From Asticcacaulis excentricus CB 48 (lineage in GTDB: Bacteria > Pseudomonadota > Alphaproteobacteria > Caulobacterales > Caulobacteraceae): a stretch of 64,000 nucleotides of DNA. Where the stretch lies: positions 1,299,001 through 1,363,000 of the forward strand of contig NC_014816.1 in the NCBI RefSeq assembly GCF_000175215.2, written 5' to 3'. Below the pieces are notes generated by a model, which worked only from the letters and a program-made list of their open reading frames with translations, had not been told where the DNA came from and searched no databases. Below, in pieces: positions 61,428 through 64,000 of this stretch (the first letter of the stretch is position 1; the number at the start of each line of letters is the position of its first letter). Made by a program: the position numbers and the translations under genes.

Positions 61428-64000
61428 TCAGAATTTAAAGCCGGTGCGAAGACTCAGTTTGTAGTTGCTGTATTCACTATACTTTTCGCCTTCCGCTTCA
61501 AGTGCTATATAACCATATTCATTACCGGCCATCATGCGCATGCCTATCAGTGGTGCGCCGCCTTTAAGGTTCCCTGCCGACAGGGTAAACGGGTCGCCGC
61601 CTGTAAAGCGCGCGATGGTATCGTCCACCGTCACCGAAAAATTATTGCGATAACCCACCCAGATTTCCGGTTGCAGCAGGGCCGCGCGATCACCACGCCC
61701 GAAGCTGAGCAGCGCAGAGGCGGTGGCGATATGGCTCCGGCGTTCGTCCATGCTGAGGTCAAAGGCGGTGCCGCCACCGCTCTCATTCCGCGCCTCTTCC
61801 TTCAGGGCGTAATAATCGATGGAGACGAGCGGTTTTACGCTGATTGGCCCCAGTGTCGCCCGGTACGAGGCCCCCGTGCTGCCCGACACACTGTAGCCAT
61901 TCCATTTGGCGCGCGCGGTGAGCGTATTGGCTGAGCCGACCATCTGTCGCTCCGTCTCGAAGAAGGTCCCGCCCGCCCCGGCGCTTAGCCAGGCCTTCAG
62001 GCCGCCGCTATTCAGTCGCCAGTAGCCCCCAAGGGTGAAATCGGCCGCCGAAGAGGTTTCATAGGCGGTGGCGTAGGTGTCCTTCGGTGTCGCCGCCGTG
62101 TAGCTGGTGAAAAGACCAACCGCTTGTCCATAACCCAAACCTCGTTCGACACCGCCGGCAAAGCTGAAACCCGTACTCTTGAACCCCAGAGTTTCACCGC
62201 GTTCGCGGTTGAGCTGATAGCCCTCTTCCTGAAGCCAATAATGGGTTTCGCCCACGCCGGGCAGGATCGACTGTTTTTCAATCGAGCGCGTCAGCGCCTC
62301 GCGTCCGCGCGACAAAGACAGCAGGGTTTCACCCGAAAAATCAGGCAGAAACGCCGCGTAGGTACTGACAAAACCGGTTTTAGTGGTGGCAGCCAATAGG
62401 GTATTGGTCGTGTCATCGTCGGTCGCGGCCGCCGTCAGGACCGCACCCAGTGCGCTGTATTCGGTAACGCTCAAACCGGACTCAGACTGCGTGCGCAGAC
62501 GAAAATCGGCATAGAGCCCGTCATTGGCGGTACCCGTCGTCAGGGTGGACTTGTAAAGCCAGGGGACCTGCTCCTCCATGTCTTCGAAGTCGAGCGTCCC
62601 GAAGTCGATGTTTTTGCCGGTCATGAGGGTAAAACGCGTCGGCGTCTGAATGATCTTGTCCAGCGTCAGATAGAGAGCGGCCCCATCGTCGAACACCGTC
62701 GTGCCTGTGTTGATCAGAAGCGGGCGGGTGGGATCTGCGGTGGTCAGCCCCAGATAAAGCTCGCTCTCACTCCCCACTTGCAGGCTCGACAGGGTCAGTT
62801 GCGAACCTGCGCTCAGCCCCAGACGGCCGTTGGCGACATCGACAGCCACCGTTCCAGACCCCGTCAGTTTGCCGAGAACGATGCCTTCCTCTTCAATCGT
62901 CAGGCTGTTGCTGCCCGCGCCGAAGTCGATATTGCCGTAGATATAGCCGTTGGAGACGCGGACAGTATCATTGCCGGAACCCAGTTTCACATCACCGGTG
63001 ATATAGGGCAGGGCGTAGTCGTCATCATCCAGATGGGCATTGACCACCTCAATCGTCGTCGCCACGCTATTGGCACTGAGGTCTATGGCCACCGCGCGGT
63101 TTACCGCGGTATCGGTCACATCGTCTTCGTCCTCATCGCCGGGGGTGATACCGGCGGAGATACTGCCGTTGATCACGAGTGAGGTCAGGGTATTGGAGGT
63201 GTCGCGCAAGGCCGTGGCATTGGCCGTCGTACCGTAGCCAAACGCAGTGAGCGCCCCTCCGGTTTCAATTTTCAGCGTGTTTAAAATTGCACCGCTGCTG
63301 ATATCCAGACCGTAGGCCGTGTGGGAATTGGTCGTGGTGGTGCTGGCGGAAAGCGAACCCGACAGATTAAGCGTGCCGACCTGCGCACCGCTTCTCAGCG
63401 CCAGACCTGTGGCGGACGCTTCATAAGCGGACGCAGTGACCGATCCGGACAAGCCTATACCATTGGTGACATACACATCGTAGCCCAGACCGGCGATCTG
63501 TACAGCGGTGGCGCTGACCCCCTCATAGACCCCATGGGCGGCCACAGAACCGCGTATGTCCAGCCCGTAGGTACGGCCGCTGTAATCGTCAGTGGCCGTA
63601 TCATTATAGGCTATGGCCCCTAGCGTAATCGCCTGCGTATCTGAGCCGATCAGCAGGGCCGGGGCCGAGCCATATTGCGTGATGGCGGCGGTGCCTTCAT
63701 CGCTGTCATCTATGCCGTTGCCATTTTCGTCGTCATTGTCGTCGTCTTCGCTTGTCACGGCGGCGTTGATCAGCACGCCCCCGCTGACGTTGCTGGATAT
63801 TTGCACGGCTGCCTTGGCTTGATAGAGGTCATCCACATCGAGCAGGTCCAGATAGTCTTCATCAATGCTGGTGTAACGATAACCAAGATTGGTCACGCTG
63901 GCGTCCAGTATCAGCGCACCATCAATCTGACCGGAAAGTTCAACCGCCTGCGCGTCCTTGCCCTGGGTATAGATCGAACCGCTTATATAGACCTGCCCGG
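61428..64000 (-). CDS. Autotransporter (type V secretion), C-terminal part; continues past the window
   Basis: The frame is open to the window edge, so the N-terminus lies outside. The visible ~857 residues show a long repetitive passenger rich in Gly/Ser/Thr/Asn and Asp ('SGSVTASAYEASATGLALRSGA'-type beta-helix turns). They end in the C-terminal autotransporter beta-domain (~280 residues, finishing with SLRTGFKF). Acidic stretches such as DDDNDDENGNGIDDSDEG look like calcium-binding turns. The protein would be surface-displayed or released; its ligand is unknown. Confidence 0.9.
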   Translation of the reverse strand, partial: GQVYISGSIYTQGKDAQAVELSGQIDGALILDASVTNLGYRYTSIDEDYLDLLDVDDLYQAKAAVQISSNVSGGVLINAAVTSEDDDNDDENGNGIDDSDEGTAAITQYGSAPALLIGSDTQAITLGAIAYNDTATDDYSGRTYGLDIRGSVAAHGVYEGVSATAVQIAGLGYDVYVTNGIGLSGSVTASAYEASATGLALRSGAQVGTLNLSGSLSASTTTTNSHTAYGLDISSGAILNTLKIETGGALTAFGYGTTANATALRDTSNTLTSLVINGSISAGITPGDEDEDDVTDTAVNRAVAIDLSANSVATTIEVVNAHLDDDDYALPYITGDVKLGSGNDTVRVSNGYIYGNIDFGAGSNSLTIEEEGIVLGKLTGSGTVAVDVANGRLGLSAGSQLTLSSLQVGSESELYLGLTTADPTRPLLINTGTTVFDDGAALYLTLDKIIQTPTRFTLMTGKNIDFGTLDFEDMEEQVPWLYKSTLTTGTANDGLYADFRLRTQSESGLSVTEYSALGAVLTAAATDDDTTNTLLAATTKTGFVSTYAAFLPDFSGETLLSLSRGREALTRSIEKQSILPGVGETHYWLQEEGYQLNRERGETLGFKSTGFSFAGGVERGLGYGQAVGLFTSYTAATPKDTYATAYETSSAADFTLGGYWRLNSGGLKAWLSAGAGGTFFETERQMVGSANTLTARAKWNGYSVSGSTGASYRATLGPISVKPLVSIDYYALKEEARNESGGGTAFDLSMDERRSHIATASALLSFGRGDRAALLQPEIWVGYRNNFSVTVDDTIARFTGGDPFTLSAGNLKGGAPLIGMRMMAGNEYGYIALEAEGEKYSEYSNYKLSLRTGFKF

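Overview
The window reads as chromosomal DNA of an alphaproteobacterium of the Caulobacteraceae, most likely close to Asticcacaulis. This is inferred from the gene content: flagellar genes known mainly from Caulobacterales (fliX beside flgI-cheL-flbY), a single-cysteine DksA, a TIGR01782-type TonB receptor, a fused SecDF, and an alphaproteobacterial SOS box (GTTC-N7-GTTC) in front of uvrA. Genes are packed tightly on both strands. No prophage, CRISPR array or intact insertion sequence was seen.

Layout. 0-6 kb: the tail of an unidentified gene, an APC amino acid permease, and a leftward nitrate-type uptake operon (outer-membrane porin, Tat-exported binding protein, permease, ATPase). 6.5-15.7 kb: envelope and secretion genes (NlpD-like LytM factor, YajC, SecDF, a squalene/phytoene synthase relative), a DUF1353 lipoprotein, TrmFO and two unknown membrane proteins. 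15.7-22 kb: alpha-carbonic anhydrase lipoprotein, SOS-controlled UvrA, a broken ORF and a TadG-like protein. 21.8-25 kb: flagellar P-ring cluster flgI-cheL-flbY, divergent fliX, then dksA. 25-31 kb: small outer-membrane barrel, LOG-family hydrolase, a lipoprotein and the ClpS-ClpA protease pair. 31-36.7 kb: SppA, TrhO, a coupled alpha/beta hydrolase and MEKHLA pair, tRNA-Gln and a LysR regulator. 37-42 kb: a large TonB receptor, a nucleotide-sugar epimerase and a decayed sugar transferase. 42.6-49.4 kb: surE-pcm, GNAT, a DUF885 peptidase, and D-amino-acid catabolism (dadA-alr with a divergent Lrp-type regulator). 49.4-57.7 kb: a GH43-like lipoprotein, a tripartite RND efflux operon and its divergent TetR regulator. 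57.8-64 kb: a radical SAM protein, a convergent periplasmic glucose-oxidation pair (Gfo/Idh/MocA oxidoreductase and gluconolactonase) and the 3' part of an autotransporter.

The most unusual structure is a pair of near-identical repeats of about 137 bp, in inverted orientation and each built from palindromes, that bracket the tetR gene of the efflux locus. Degenerate relatives of one end lie near 20.4 kb and 25.0 kb, so this looks like a dispersed MITE- or REP-like family. Other points: the last 13 codons and stop of clpS recur 71 bp downstream with almost only synonymous differences; the two glucose-oxidation genes share a LacI-type operator motif; a sugar-transferase pseudogene shows several lesions; and surE-pcm has been separated from nlpD-yajC-secDF, genes that usually sit together in Alphaproteobacteria. 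All functions are assigned by reading the sequence, without database searches.
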